DNA of 64,000 nt from Gilliamella sp. Pra-s52 (GCF_009795805.1 NZ_WTEY01000001.1:1-64000), one strand, 5' to 3'; counted from the first letter of the stretch, positions 10,524-19,733 are shown. The notes: a model not told the origin generated them from the sequence alone. Translations and numbers: made by a program.

Positions 10524-11846
10524 ATGGCATTTTTTACAAAAAAAATTTTAACAAATCTTGCATGGCAGATTTTAATTGCTTTGGTTTTAGGTGTTGCGAT
10601 GGGAGCTTATTTATTTGAGCTTTCTGTTCCATCTCATCCATTACATTCTTATTATCAATTTTCGATAGTTAATATTTTTCAGCCTGCAGGCGATATTTTT
10701 ATTCGTTTAATTAAAATGATTGTATTACCTATCATACTCAGTACATTAACGTTAGGTATTGCAGGTATTGGCGGTTCGAAAAGATTGGGAACTTTAGGTT
10801 TTAAAACAATACTTTATTTTGAGATTATTACCACTATTGCTATTTTATTAGGCCTTTGCTGGGGAAATATTTTTTCACCAGGATCGGGTATTGATTCATC
10901 TACACTTGCAACAACTGATGTGAGTAAATATGCAAAAGCAGCAGAAGAATTAAGCGGAAAACCACATGGTTTGATTGTTATGATTCTCGATATGATTCCT
11001 GCAAATATTTTTAAAGCTATGACGGATGGTGCTGTTTTACCAGTTATCTTTTTCTGTGTCTTTTTTGGTTTAGGATTAATGTCTTTACCTGACAAACAGC
11101 GTGAACCGTTTCTTTTCTTTTTAAAAGTAATTTCAGATACCATGTTTAAAGTAACCAATATGATAATGCGTTATGCACCAATTGGTGTATTTGCACTTAT
11201 CACTGTAACTGTTGCTAAATATGGTTTTGAATCTTTATTGCCTTTATTTAAATTAATTTTGACTGTATATTCGGCAATGATCATTTTCACGTTAGTGGTA
11301 CTTGGTCTGGTTTGCAAACTTTGTCGCTTCAATATTTTTACATTGCTAAGAATCTTAAAAGAGGAGCTAGTCATTGCATTTTCAACGGCAAGTTCAGAAA
11401 CAGCGCTACCGAAGATTATTGAAAAGATGGAAGCTTATGGTGCTCCAAAATCAATAACTAGCTTTGTGATTCCAACGGGATATTCATTTAATCTTGATGG
11501 TTCGACACTTTATCAAAGTATAACTGTTATCTTTTTAGCTCAACTTTTTAAAATTGATCTCACAATTTTGGATCAAATTATTATTGTTATTACATTGATG
11601 ATTGCTTCTAAAGGTATCGCAGGTGTTCCTGGTGCATCGATTTTAGTTCTATCGGCAACACTTGGTAGTGTTGGCATTCCTCTTGAAGGTATTGGTTATA
11701 TTATGGGGGTTGAACGAATTTTAGATATGGGAAGAACTGTAGTTAATGTAGTAGGTAATGCATTAGCTGCAATAGTTATTGCTCGTTGGGAACATGTTTT
11801 TGATGATAATAAAGCAAGAGCTTATGAACAGCAATATTTAAAATAA
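10524..11846 (+). CDS. gltP: Proton/glutamate-aspartate symporter GltP
   Basis: GltP is a member of the dicarboxylate/amino acid:cation symporter family that imports glutamate and aspartate with protons. The 440-residue protein aligns with E. coli GltP throughout. It shows the conserved AGDIFIRLIKMIVLPI segment, the serine-rich hairpin STASSETALP near residue 290, the GYSFNLDGST motif of the substrate site, and DMGRTVVNVVGNA near the C-terminus. AAAAGGA upstream is the ribosome site. It stands alone between two terminators. Sodium-dependent GltT or DctA types are alternatives, but the sequence is closest to GltP. Confidence 0.92.
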   Translation: MAFFTKKILTNLAWQILIALVLGVAMGAYLFELSVPSHPLHSYYQFSIVNIFQPAGDIFIRLIKMIVLPIILSTLTLGIAGIGGSKRLGTLGFKTILYFEIITTIAILLGLCWGNIFSPGSGIDSSTLATTDVSKYAKAAEELSGKPHGLIVMILDMIPANIFKAMTDGAVLPVIFFCVFFGLGLMSLPDKQREPFLFFLKVISDTMFKVTNMIMRYAPIGVFALITVTVAKYGFESLLPLFKLILTVYSAMIIFTLVVLGLVCKLCRFNIFTLLRILKEELVIAFSTASSETALPKIIEKMEAYGAPKSITSFVIPTGYSFNLDGSTLYQSITVIFLAQLFKIDLTILDQIIIVITLMIASKGIAGVPGASILVLSATLGSVGIPLEGIGYIMGVERILDMGRTVVNVVGNALAAIVIARWEHVFDDNKARAYEQQYLK

Positions 11847-11864
11847 AATCATTATTTGTTTACT

Positions 11865-11895
11865 AAAGCTTCAGCTAAAAACTGAAGCTTTTTTA
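11865..11895 (+). terminator. gltP terminator
   Basis: Perfect 10-bp stem aaagcttcag/ctgaagcttt (11865-11874 with 11882-11891) followed by a T run, 19 bases after the gltP stop. Confidence 0.9.
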
Positions 11896-11952
11896 TTGCT
11901 TAAATAGTTATTGTGGCAAGCAATTAATAATATTCATATTAAAAAAACATAA

Positions 11953-11979
11953 AAAAACCCAGCATAGCTGGGCTTTTTT
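11953..11979 (-). terminator. rpmB-rpmG terminator (bidirectional)
   Basis: Stem cccagc/gctggg (11958-11963 with 11967-11972), flanked by seven A residues on one side and six T residues on the other. Read on the minus strand it ends the ribosomal protein transcript; read on the plus strand it can back up the gltP terminator. Confidence 0.85.
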
Positions 11980-11991
11980 ATTTATTTAAAA

Positions 11992-12159
11992 CTATTTGAT
12001 TTTAGCTTCTTTATAAACTACATGCTGACGAACTACAGGATCGTATTTTTTGATCTCCATTTTTTCAGGCATAGTTCTTTTGTTTTTGCTAGTGGTATAA
12101 AAATGACCTGTACCAGCAGAAGAAACTAATCTAATTTTTTCGCGTACACCTTTTGCCAT
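11992..12159 (-). CDS. rpmG: 50S ribosomal protein L33
   Basis: This 55-residue gene was found by translating the minus strand between the terminator and rpmB. The product begins [20 protein letters not shown] and ends VVYKEAKIK, matching E. coli L33 in sequence and length. It is the form without zinc-binding CXXC pairs. It follows rpmB after 15 bases, the standard rpmB-rpmG order. mutM, which follows in E. coli, is not here. Confidence 0.96.
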   Translation of the reverse strand: MAKGVREKIRLVSSAGTGHFYTTSKNKRTMPEKMEIKKYDPVVRQHVVYKEAKIK

Positions 12160-12174
12160 GATATGGTTTCCTTA

Positions 12175-12411
12175 TTAGTACTTTTCATCACGGGCACGAA
12201 GTTCAGCTAAAACTGCATCAATACCCTTTTTATCGATAGTACGCATACCTTTAGCAGATACACGTAGTTTTACAAAACGCTTTTCACTCTCAATCCAGAA
12301 ACGGTGAGTTTGAAGGTTTGGTAGAAAACGACGTTTAGTAGCATTCATCGCATGAGAACGATTATTTCCTACTAAAGGACCTTTTCCTGTTACTTGGCAT
12401 ACTCGTGACAT
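12175..12411 (-). CDS. rpmB: 50S ribosomal protein L28
   Basis: L28 is a 78-residue protein of the large ribosomal subunit. It begins [20 protein letters not shown] and ends [11 protein letters not shown], with the same length as E. coli L28. It is the first gene of rpmB-rpmG. The good promoter at 12556-12584 implies a leader of roughly 140 bases. Confidence 0.97.
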   Translation of the reverse strand: MSRVCQVTGKGPLVGNNRSHAMNATKRRFLPNLQTHRFWIESEKRFVKLRVSAKGMRTIDKKGIDAVLAELRARDEKY

Positions 12412-12803
12412 GTCAATAATTCTCCGAAATTTCTATGCTTAAGCCCTGGGCGTAATATGTTAATGGAATTAACCTCGTCAGGCTTTTAGTTTACTGCAGT
12501 TCTATCTGAGAAGCAGTTTACCTCTCACATTACACCCACAATAATGAGGTAGCGAAGTATACGCTGTTATACGAAAATTCTCAAGCATTATCTTATTTAA
12601 GCATAAAATAATTTTATTGCTCAAATGAATATTAACAAATAGATAACATTTATTTTATTTTGTTATTATTAAAACAATTACTTTCTAATTTAAATTATTT
12701 TGATTAAATACAAAAACGGTTTAATTTTATAATAAATATGTTTTAATACTAAATTATAGATTTTACCTATTAAATTTTATTTTTTAATTTTCATGGAGGT
12801 TAT
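12412..12803. other. Intergenic region between rpmB and aroE
   Basis: This 392-base stretch has no credible gene. The half next to rpmB holds its long leader and sigma-70 promoter on the minus strand. The half next to aroE (about 12600-12800) is almost pure A+T with no clear structure; it must hold the aroE promoter, which cannot be picked out with confidence. Confidence 0.6.
12556..12584 (-). promoter_or_regulatory. Sigma-70 promoter of rpmB-rpmG
   Basis: On the minus strand, TTGAGA (12579-12584) and TATACT (12556-12561) are separated by exactly 17 bases. This is a near-consensus sigma-70 promoter, as expected for a ribosomal protein operon. Confidence 0.75.
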
Positions 12804-13634
12804 ATGAGCCAATTTACGCCATACAGTATATACGGCATTATCGGTTATCCTTTAGGACATAGTATGAGCCCTCTCATTCATACTACTTCATTCCAAGACT
12901 ATGGCATTCCTGCTGTTTTAGTTCCTTTTGCTACACCTCCACAAGAGATTGCAACTCTATTTAAATCGGTAAGATTATTAAATATTCGAGGTTTATGTGT
13001 CACTATTCCGCATAAGCAAACGATTATTCCTTATTTAGATGAAGTGACAGAGCATGTAAAAAAAGCGGGAGCTGCTAATTTAGTGTATTGGCGTGGTGAT
13101 AAGCTCTGTGGTGACAATACAGATATTGTTGGATTTATGGAACCACTTAAAAACAAAAAACTACCTGCAGAATATAACAAAGTGTTATTACTTGGTGCAG
13201 GCGGTGCTGCACGTGCAGCCGTTGTTGGCTTACAGGATCTTGGTTATACCAATATTACAGTAACTGATATTGTGGATGAGTCAGCTCAAATACTAGCTAA
13301 TGAATTCAACTTAAAAATAATTAAATGGGAAGACCGCAGTGAGGTTGAAGCTCAAATCATAATTAACTCAACACCACTAGGCATGACGGGGAAATTTGAA
13401 GATCAAACTCCTTACGACCAAGCTTGGTTTAAAGGAAAAGGAGTAGCTTATGATATCGTTTATACTCCATACAATACACGTTTTAGACAAGAAGCGGAGC
13501 AAGCAGGTTGGGAATCTATTTCTGGACGTGAAATGTTTATAGGTCAAGCCAATGCTCAATTTAAAATTTGGACTGGAAAGGATCTTTCTGAGCGTGCAAA
13601 ACAGGCTGTAATTGATGCTTTAACTAAAAAATAA
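12804..13634 (+). CDS. aroE: Shikimate dehydrogenase
   Basis: AroE-type enzymes reduce 3-dehydroshikimate to shikimate with NADPH. The 276-residue protein has the N-terminal substrate domain with GYPLGHSMSP (14-23), catalytic K71 in VTIPHK and D107 in GDNTDIVG. The nucleotide-binding motif GAGGAARA is at 131-138, and NSTPLGM follows. The ribosome site GGAGG is well placed before ATG 12804. It heads a group with a YdiL-like gene, aroL and a carrier like those beside E. coli ydiB. The E. coli ydi cluster carries the YdiB paralogue, but NSTPLGM and the overall sequence favour AroE. Confidence 0.88.
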   Translation: MSQFTPYSIYGIIGYPLGHSMSPLIHTTSFQDYGIPAVLVPFATPPQEIATLFKSVRLLNIRGLCVTIPHKQTIIPYLDEVTEHVKKAGAANLVYWRGDKLCGDNTDIVGFMEPLKNKKLPAEYNKVLLLGAGGAARAAVVGLQDLGYTNITVTDIVDESAQILANEFNLKIIKWEDRSEVEAQIIINSTPLGMTGKFEDQTPYDQAWFKGKGVAYDIVYTPYNTRFRQEAEQAGWESISGREMFIGQANAQFKIWTGKDLSERAKQAVIDALTKK

Positions 13635-13797
13635 TTACCACAATGGCAACAACTGTGGCTAGTTAAATTAGAATTAGTTATTTTCGGTTATTTGGATAAT
13701 TTATTTTGTGATTATTAAATTTGAGTTTTATTCAATTGAACTAAAAAACTAACAATATTAACAGAATAACCAATGAGAATTACAATAAGGAATATTT

Positions 13798-14151
13798 ATG
13801 ACTAACTTAGAATTACAAGCGTACCGTCGTTTTTTCATGTTAAAAGTATCAGAAGCCAGTAAATATATTGGAAAAACAGATATTGATACTTGGCATGATT
13901 GGGAAAACGGCACTAAATCTATTCCGGAGTTTGTTGCAACAGCAATGCAAGAGCTAAAAAAGCTTCGAATCGAAAAGATAAATATTATCATCAATAGTAT
14001 CAATGATCGTGTTGGTAGCAATACTATTCGTTATTTTATGACATACGAAGAATTCAAAAAGGTAAATACTGATCTTGATATTATTCAGTGGCGATTACAT
14101 CAATCGATTGCGACAGAGCTTTATTTTCGTGGTTTAGAAAAGCTCTGCTAA
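13798..14151 (+). CDS. ydiL: YdiL family protein (DUF1870)
   Basis: The 117-residue product matches E. coli YdiL over its full length, including an ELQAYRR start, the WHDWENGTKSIP region and a C-terminal LYFRGLEKLC (E. coli LYAHDLERLC). DUF1870 proteins resemble Cro/C1-type helix-turn-helix proteins in their N-terminal half, so a DNA-binding role is possible but unproven. In E. coli ydiL sits beside ydiM-ydiN-ydiB-aroD, and here too it sits among shikimate genes, which suggests a link to that pathway. RBS: AAGGAA about 8 bases upstream. Confidence 0.85.
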   Translation: MTNLELQAYRRFFMLKVSEASKYIGKTDIDTWHDWENGTKSIPEFVATAMQELKKLRIEKINIIINSINDRVGSNTIRYFMTYEEFKKVNTDLDIIQWRLHQSIATELYFRGLEKLC

Positions 14152-14208
14152 TTGACATTACCAACAAAGTTTTAATTTTACTGTTATTTAGGATTTTCTA
14201 TAATTTAA

Positions 14209-14226
14209 TGTAAATAAATATTTACG
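14209..14226 (+). promoter_or_regulatory. Putative TyrR box upstream of aroL
   Basis: TGTAAA, six bases, then TTTACG: 11 of 12 positions match the strong TyrR box TGTAAA-N6-TTTACA. It lies about 150 bases before the aroL start. E. coli aroL is repressed by TyrR, so the position makes sense. No tyrR gene is in the window. Confidence 0.5.
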
Positions 14227-14373
14227 ATAATATTTTTATATGTTTTATTACATTTTTATAAAAAATTTTATTTTTCAACAAATTAAATAATGTATGAAAA
14301 ATATATTGCAAAAAAAAGAACAAATCACTAGCATGGTTAACATATTCTGTAAATCAGAAAGGACACCTCTAAT

Positions 14374-14880
14374 ATGAATAAAACAATTTTTTTGGTTGGT
14401 GCAAGGGCTGCAGGTAAAACAACGATGGGAAAAATGTTAGCTAATAAGTTATCGTTTTCTTTTATTGATACTGACAAGCACTTACTTGAAACAACTCAAA
14501 AAACAGTAGCCGAAATTGTTGAAAAAGAAGGTTGGGAAGGATTTAGGGCAAGAGAAAGCCAAGTGCTTGTTGACACAACTAAACCCAATTGTGTTATTGC
14601 AACTGGTGGCGGAATGGTATTAGCTGAGCATAACCGTAAATTTATGAAACAAAATGGTACAGTTATCTTTTTATCGGCACCTGTTGCGACCTTAGCGGCA
14701 CGTTTAATGAAAGACCCTAATGTTGCTCAACGCCCCTCACTAACAGGCTTGTCAATTATTGATGAGATGGAAAAAGTATTGGCTGAAAGACTACCTTTGT
14801 ATCATGATGCTGCTCACCATGTAGTCAATGTTGACCAAGATGAAAGTCTGATTCTTTCTCAAATTCTTGAAATAATTTAA
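14374..14880 (+). CDS. aroL: Shikimate kinase, AroL type
   Basis: The enzyme phosphorylates shikimate to shikimate-3-phosphate with ATP. The 168-residue protein has Walker A GARAAGKTT (8-16), DTDKHL for Mg and shikimate binding, the FRARES segment, GGGMVL and a lid with RPSLTG. The sequence following GGGM (AEHNRKFMKQNG) is characteristic of AroL rather than AroK. GAAAGGA precedes ATG 14374. A TyrR-like box upstream suggests aromatic amino acid control. It follows the YdiL-like gene and precedes an MFS carrier. Confidence 0.92.
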   Translation: MNKTIFLVGARAAGKTTMGKMLANKLSFSFIDTDKHLLETTQKTVAEIVEKEGWEGFRARESQVLVDTTKPNCVIATGGGMVLAEHNRKFMKQNGTVIFLSAPVATLAARLMKDPNVAQRPSLTGLSIIDEMEKVLAERLPLYHDAAHHVVNVDQDESLILSQILEII

Positions 14881-14905
14881 GTTTAATTTGATTTTTTTAT
14901 AAAAC

Positions 14906-14929
14906 GCCACTGAAAAAGTGGTATTTTTT
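14906..14929 (+). terminator. aroL terminator
   Basis: Short stem gccact/agtggt (14906-14911 with 14917-14922, one G-T pair), 5-nt loop, then a T run. It starts 26 bases after the aroL stop. Weaker than most others in the window. Confidence 0.6.
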
Positions 14930-15009
14930 GACACTAGAAAACAATTTAATATTGTTACTTATATTTTTAATAAAACAAAGTATTATGTTTTACATATGGA
15001 GTAAGACAA

Positions 15010-16209
15010 ATGGATAATCGAAAGGTCAATCGTTATAGGATTGTTGGTTCTATTTATGCAAACTATATTATTCAAAGTATTGCGTTAATTGTAATTATGC
15101 AATTTTCTTTGGCACTTACAAAGCAATTAAATACCGATATAATAGGGCTTGGTTATGTAGCATCGGGTATCGGAATAGGTAAAATATGTTTAATGTTTTT
15201 TGGCGGAGTTTTATCGGATAAATTCGGGAGAAAGTTATTTATTTATCTAGGTATGACCTGTTATGCAATTTTCTTTGTGGGGATGACCTTTTGTACTGAT
15301 ATTAATATTGCCTTCTGTCTAGCAATTGCTGTTGGGGCTGGTAACTCTTTTTTAGATACAGGGTCAATGCCAGCTTTGACTGAGTGCTTTCCTAGCTCTG
15401 CAAGTTCAGCAAGCGTGCTTATCAAAGCTTCTATCTCTATCGGTACACTAATACTTCCTTTTATTGTTGCTTTCTTTTATACAAACGAGATATGGTATGG
15501 TTGGGCATTTCTTGGCTTCACTGCTTATTTAGCCATTAATGGTTTACTATTATTACCACAAAAATTCCCTTATAAAGATACGGTAATTAGAGGTAATAAA
15601 AGTTTTGGTAACTATTTCAAAGATAAACCTCGATTTGAATTAGAAGGAATTTTACTGATTATTATGGGGTTTACCACAACAGCAACATTTGTCATTATTT
15701 TACAGTGGCTCCCTATGATAGCGATGACAGGCGCTAGTATGAGTATGAGTTACGCTGGAAAATTGATTAGTTACTATAGTGCCGCATCGATCATATCGGT
15801 ATTTATTACAGCCTTTGTTGTTAAACATCTCTTAAAACCGATAATTTGTATCATCATATTTCCTGCTTTTTCTGCACTAGTGTTAATTATTTTTTATTTC
15901 AATATATCGCCCTCAATGTGTTTTGTTGCGGCAATTGGAATGGGGCTTTTTGCAGCAGGTGGAGTATTACAATTAACATTAGTTGTCATGCAACAAATGT
16001 TTCCAACTCGCAAAGGACTTGCAGTTGGTTGCATGTATACATTAAGTGGATTATCCTTTTTTGTGATTCCACAGATTGTACCTAAACTAGCAATCATAGA
16101 TGTTAGTTACGCTATTTTATTTGATTTTTTTATTGCTTTATCAAGTGTCATTTTAGGTTCAATTGTTTTTTACCGTTTTAAAAAGGTAATTGATTTAACA
16201 AAAATATAA
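15010..16209 (+). CDS. MFS transporter, YdiM/YdiN-like
   Basis: A 399-residue carrier of the major facilitator superfamily with about twelve membrane segments. The signature GVLSDKFGRK in the first cytoplasmic loop is the MFS motif A. Segments such as SGIGIGK, NSFLDTGSMPALTECFP and AAGGVLQL match E. coli YdiN/YdiM, which sit beside ydiL and ydiB. The ribosome site GGAG lies ahead of ATG 15010. Location after aroE, a YdiL-like gene and aroL suggests import of a shikimate- or quinate-like compound, but the substrate cannot be read from sequence. Confidence 0.82.
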   Translation: MDNRKVNRYRIVGSIYANYIIQSIALIVIMQFSLALTKQLNTDIIGLGYVASGIGIGKICLMFFGGVLSDKFGRKLFIYLGMTCYAIFFVGMTFCTDINIAFCLAIAVGAGNSFLDTGSMPALTECFPSSASSASVLIKASISIGTLILPFIVAFFYTNEIWYGWAFLGFTAYLAINGLLLLPQKFPYKDTVIRGNKSFGNYFKDKPRFELEGILLIIMGFTTTATFVIILQWLPMIAMTGASMSMSYAGKLISYYSAASIISVFITAFVVKHLLKPIICIIIFPAFSALVLIIFYFNISPSMCFVAAIGMGLFAAGGVLQLTLVVMQQMFPTRKGLAVGCMYTLSGLSFFVIPQIVPKLAIIDVSYAILFDFFIALSSVILGSIVFYRFKKVIDLTKI

Positions 16210-16224
16210 TAACGCTTTAATATT

Positions 16225-16257
16225 AAAGAGTATGTTAAAAAACATGCTCTTTTTTTA
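16225..16257 (+). terminator. MFS gene terminator
   Basis: Stem of about 12 bp aaagagtatgtt/aacatgctcttt with one G-T pair and a short A loop, followed by a T tract. It is 15 bases after the carrier stop codon. Confidence 0.88.
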
Positions 16258-16350
16258 TTATGTTTTCTAACTTTTTTAAACCAATTATTTTAATTAAATT
16301 GTTATCACTATTAAGTTTTTGCTATTAACAAATATTGGATATTAAGATTA

Positions 16351-16424
16351 TTGATATTTTAAAAAAAGCTTGCCATAAAGCTTAAAATGAATAAAAATAC
16401 GAAATTAATGAATTAATATTCAAC
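16351..16424 (+). promoter_or_regulatory. argA promoter with two ARG boxes
   Basis: A promoter TTGATA (16351-16356), 17 bases, CATAAA (16374-16379) is followed by two ArgR-type boxes. The downstream box at 16409-16422 is a perfect TGAAT-TAAT-ATTCA. The upstream box at 16388-16401 has a perfect left half TGAAT and a degenerate right half. Their centres are 21 bp apart, the usual spacing of paired ARG boxes, and they overlap the predicted start of transcription. This implies arginine repression of argA. Confidence 0.8.
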
Positions 16425-16435
16425 TCAAGGTGTTT

Positions 16436-17770
16436 GTGAAAATGAAAGAGCGTACAACTGAGTTAGTTGATGGTTTAAGACATTCTGTTCCTTATATTAA
16501 TGCACATCACGGTAAAATATTTGTAATTTTACTTACGGGTGCTGTTTTAAAAAGTAATAATTATTCAAATATTATTAGTGATATCGGTTTACTGTATAGT
16601 CTTGGCATTAAACTTGTTATTGTCAATGGCGCTCGTAATCAAATCGACGAGTCTTTAAAAAATCATAATATTACTCCTAGGTACCATAAAAGCACTCGTA
16701 TTACTGATGCAACAACACTTGATATAATTAAACAAGTGACAGGATCATTACAGCTTAATATTACTGCAAGTTTATCAATGTGCTTAAATAACACCCCATT
16801 ACAAGGTGCTCATATTAGTGTAGTCAGCGGTAATTTTGTTATAGCACAACCTTTAGGGGTTGATGATGGTATTGATTACTGTCATACAGGAAAAATCCGC
16901 CGTATAAACAATGAAGCAATAGCAGAGCAGCTAGATCGTGGTTCGATTGTATTATTAGGCCCTGTTGGTGTTTCTGTAACTGGTGAAAGTTTTAATTTAA
17001 TATCAGAAGATGTTGCCGCTGAAGTTGCTATTCGCTTAAAAGCCGATAAATTAATTGGCTTTTGTGCTGAACAGGGGGTTTTAGATGAACATGGTTGTGT
17101 TATTACCGATCTTTATCCGGTAGATGCTGATAATTATGTAAAACAAAAAGAGCAACAAGGTAAACATTTATCTAGTGAAGTACGTTTTTTACGTGCAGCA
17201 TCAAAAGTATGCCGCTACGGTGTAAGGCGAAGTCATTTAGTAAGTTATTTAGTTGATGGTTCGTTATTACAAGAACTCTTTTCACGAGATGGTATTGGTA
17301 CGCAAGTAGCAATGGAACATTCTGAACAAATTCGTTCTGCGACGATTAATGACATCGGGGGAATTTTAGAACTTATTCGCCCACTTGAAGAACAAGGTAT
17401 TTTAGTAAAACGCTCGCGCGAACAATTAGAAATAGAAATTGATAAATTTACCATTATTGAACGTGATAACATGACAATCGGTTGTGCCGCTCTTTACCCT
17501 TATTCAGAAGAACAAATGGGTGAAATAGCCTGCGTAGCTATTCATCCTGAATATCGCAACTCATCTCGAGGTGATGTGCTTATTGACAAATTAACTGAAA
17601 GAGCAAAAGCACTCGGGCTTAAAAAAATATTTGTTTTAACAACACGAAGTATTCATTGGTTTAGAGAAAAAGGCTTTAATCCCGCTGAAGTCAAAGACTT
17701 ACCAATTAAAAAAAAGCAACTTTACAATTATCAACGGAATTCAAAAATTTTAATGCTTGATAGTCTTTGA
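16436..17770 (+). CDS. argA: N-acetylglutamate synthase
   Basis: ArgA acetylates glutamate with acetyl-CoA, the first step of arginine synthesis. The protein (444 residues) has an N-terminal amino acid kinase-like domain that binds arginine and a C-terminal GNAT acetyltransferase domain (from about residue 295, with [20 protein letters not shown] and the CoA loop region RNSSRGDVL). It matches E. coli ArgA end to end. GTG 16436 is chosen because AAGG lies 5 bases upstream; ATG 16442 and GTG 16430 are also in frame. Transcription should be controlled by ArgR through the ARG boxes upstream. Confidence 0.93.
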   Translation: MKMKERTTELVDGLRHSVPYINAHHGKIFVILLTGAVLKSNNYSNIISDIGLLYSLGIKLVIVNGARNQIDESLKNHNITPRYHKSTRITDATTLDIIKQVTGSLQLNITASLSMCLNNTPLQGAHISVVSGNFVIAQPLGVDDGIDYCHTGKIRRINNEAIAEQLDRGSIVLLGPVGVSVTGESFNLISEDVAAEVAIRLKADKLIGFCAEQGVLDEHGCVITDLYPVDADNYVKQKEQQGKHLSSEVRFLRAASKVCRYGVRRSHLVSYLVDGSLLQELFSRDGIGTQVAMEHSEQIRSATINDIGGILELIRPLEEQGILVKRSREQLEIEIDKFTIIERDNMTIGCAALYPYSEEQMGEIACVAIHPEYRNSSRGDVLIDKLTERAKALGLKKIFVLTTRSIHWFREKGFNPAEVKDLPIKKKQLYNYQRNSKILMLDSL

Positions 17771-17820
17771 TTTAAATTTAAGTCAGGCTAGTTAATATTA
17801 AATTTCTAAAAAAATAGTAA

Positions 17821-18492
17821 TTAATATTTTACCGCAGAGCTTAAAATTTGCATTGTAAATGCTTTTTTTAAATAAAACCCTCGAGGACGAGTTAAAATAA
17901 TCTGACCGTTTTCACCAATTGCCTCAGTAAGCGCTTTCCCATTTGCCGCTTTAGGCCTAATTTGTAAATAAGTACCGTAGCGTGCAGTAATTTTCTCAAC
18001 TTGTCCAAGAGTTATCATATCCATCAATTCTTGCCAATCTTGCTTAAGTTGTTGCTCTTGTTCTGGGGTTGGTGTCCATAATATAGGATTTCCCACCTTT
18101 CTTTCTATTAAAGGAATCGTCCTTTGTCCTTCAATGGGTATCCAAAGGACTTTTGATAGTTTATATTTAACGTGGCTTGTTTCCCAAATAACGCCATGAT
18201 TAGCCATTAATGGTGTAACACTCACAAAAGTAGTTTCTAATGGCTTACCTTGCTTATCAACAGGAATGGTTTTTAATTCAATTCCCAAACTAGCAAAATC
18301 ACGTTCCGCCTTACTACCCGCATTCGCACCTAAAAAAGTTTCGATAAGATTACCTACCCAACCTTTTTGTTTGCTTAAATCAGCGGGAATAGGAATATTC
18401 AAATATTGTGCTATTTCACCAAAAGTATAGCCTGCCACTAATTGGGCACGATGTAATAATTCTTGTTCACTATTAGGTAAAAATAGATGCAT
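17821..18492 (-). CDS. mutH: DNA mismatch repair endonuclease MutH
   Basis: MutH nicks the unmethylated strand at hemimethylated GATC sites in methyl-directed mismatch repair, activated by MutS and MutL. The 223-residue protein has the catalytic D-X6-E-X-K motif in [10 protein letters not shown], plus [18 protein letters not shown] and the [11 protein letters not shown] region of E. coli MutH. ATG 18492 is preferred because the upstream extension would need a TTG start and would add unconserved residues. Its presence implies Dam methylation in this organism. Confidence 0.94.
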   Translation of the reverse strand: MHLFLPNSEQELLHRAQLVAGYTFGEIAQYLNIPIPADLSKQKGWVGNLIETFLGANAGSKAERDFASLGIELKTIPVDKQGKPLETTFVSVTPLMANHGVIWETSHVKYKLSKVLWIPIEGQRTIPLIERKVGNPILWTPTPEQEQQLKQDWQELMDMITLGQVEKITARYGTYLQIRPKAANGKALTEAIGENGQIILTRPRGFYLKKAFTMQILSSAVKY

Positions 18493-18565
18493 GAGAAAAC
18501 GAATTAACTTACTTGTTAAAAAAACAGCCAATTATATTGACTGTAAATCGTAAAATAAAGCGTTA

Positions 18566-19114
18566 TTAACTTAACTTTTCAACCCAGCTTGCATAGTTAT
18601 TAATAATAGCGGCTAAAAACGCTTTACTTTTGGCTGTAATATTACCGCTCTCATCAAAAGAAGCATTTACATTACCAATATAAGCTTCAGGTTGTTGTAG
18701 TGTTGGCATATCTAAGAAAACTAAAGACTGTCGTAATTGATGATTAGCACCAAAGCCACCAATTGCACCTTGTGAAACAGAAACAACTGCTGCTGGTTTT
18801 TTTGACCAAATACTCTTACCGTAAGGTCGAGAACCGACATCTAATGCATTTTTTATGACTGCAGGTAACCCTCGATTATATTCTGGTGTAACAAAAATAA
18901 CACCCTGACAATCAGCTATTTCTTTGCGAAAACGAGTATAAGAAAGTGGAGGGGAATCGGTATCAATATCTTCATTATATAAAGGTAAATCCCCAATTTG
19001 AATTATTTGTAATGAAAGTGATGGTGGTGCGATTTTTTGAAAAACTTTTGCTACTTTTAAGTTAAAAGAATCTTTACGTAAACTTCCAACCAATACTGCA
19101 ATTTTTTTACTCAT
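18566..19114 (-). CDS. NADPH-dependent FMN reductase, ChrR/YieF-like
   Basis: A flavodoxin-fold reductase that uses FMN to transfer electrons from NAD(P)H to quinones, chromate or azo compounds. The 182-residue product has the phosphate-binding motif GSLRKDSFN near residue 12, the TPEYNRGLPAVIKNALD segment that binds the flavin ring, and SQGAIGGFGANHQLRQ, as in E. coli YieF/ChrR. The start is ATG 19114, with GAGGA six bases upstream. It stands between dps and mutH on the same strand. The physiological substrate is unknown. Confidence 0.85.
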   Translation of the reverse strand: MSKKIAVLVGSLRKDSFNLKVAKVFQKIAPPSLSLQIIQIGDLPLYNEDIDTDSPPLSYTRFRKEIADCQGVIFVTPEYNRGLPAVIKNALDVGSRPYGKSIWSKKPAAVVSVSQGAIGGFGANHQLRQSLVFLDMPTLQQPEAYIGNVNASFDESGNITAKSKAFLAAIINNYASWVEKLS

Positions 19115-19196
19115 CTTCAATCCTCACTTATATTTAAACTATAAGAGGCACTTATGTGCCCCTTATGGGTAATTATTAATATTTTATTAGAAAATA

Positions 19197-19733
19197 TTAA
19201 TGACCAGATGAGTCCATTCTGCGTCCAGTTTCAAATAAGAACCAAGCACGTCTTTCTGTTTGATCAATCCATTCTTCGATTAAACTTGCAGTTGCTGTAT
19301 CGTTATATTTATCACAAATATCATGTGCAACACGCATACGTTCTGTTAATTTCACATTATCTTGACAGAGTTCTGCAAGCATATCTGATGGTTCGACAAA
19401 ATCTGCATCATTATCAGAAATACTTTGTAATTTAGCAATATGACCAATTGAACGTAATGTTGTACCGCCTAATTTACGCACACGTTCAGCAATTGGATCT
19501 GTCATAGCAAATAGCTCTTCACCATGATCATCTAGCATTAAATGGTAATCACGGAAGTGAGGACCACTTACATGCCAATGAAAGTTTTTAGTTTTTAAAT
19601 ATAAAGCAAATACATCAGCCAACACAGAATTCATTGCGCCAGAAATGTCTTTTGATGCTTTTTGACCTAAGTCAGTAGGGAATAAAATTGCTGCTTGTTG
19701 TAGTCTTTTAGTAGAGGTAGTACTTTTAGCCAT
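19197..19733 (-). CDS. dps: DNA-protecting ferritin-like protein Dps
   Basis: Dps forms a dodecameric shell that oxidises and stores iron and can coat DNA under starvation or oxidative stress. The 178-residue protein has the two-part ferroxidase signature: NFHWHVSGPHFRDYH, and LMLDDHGEELF with the D and E ligands. The lysine-rich N-terminus (MAKSTTSTKRLQQ) resembles the DNA-binding tail of E. coli Dps. The ribosome site AAGGAGA is strong. OxyR or stationary-phase control is typical of the family, but no site was identified here. Confidence 0.94.
   Translation of the reverse strand: MAKSTTSTKRLQQAAILFPTDLGQKASKDISGAMNSVLADVFALYLKTKNFHWHVSGPHFRDYHLMLDDHGEELFAMTDPIAERVRKLGGTTLRSIGHIAKLQSISDNDADFVEPSDMLAELCQDNVKLTERMRVAHDICDKYNDTATASLIEEWIDQTERRAWFLFETGRRMDSSGH

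Noticed and set aside
14320-14345. Possible TrpR operator upstream of aroL (CACTAGCATGGTTAAC)
   Set aside because: Only one ACTAG half and a partial centre agree with the TrpR consensus; too weak to call.
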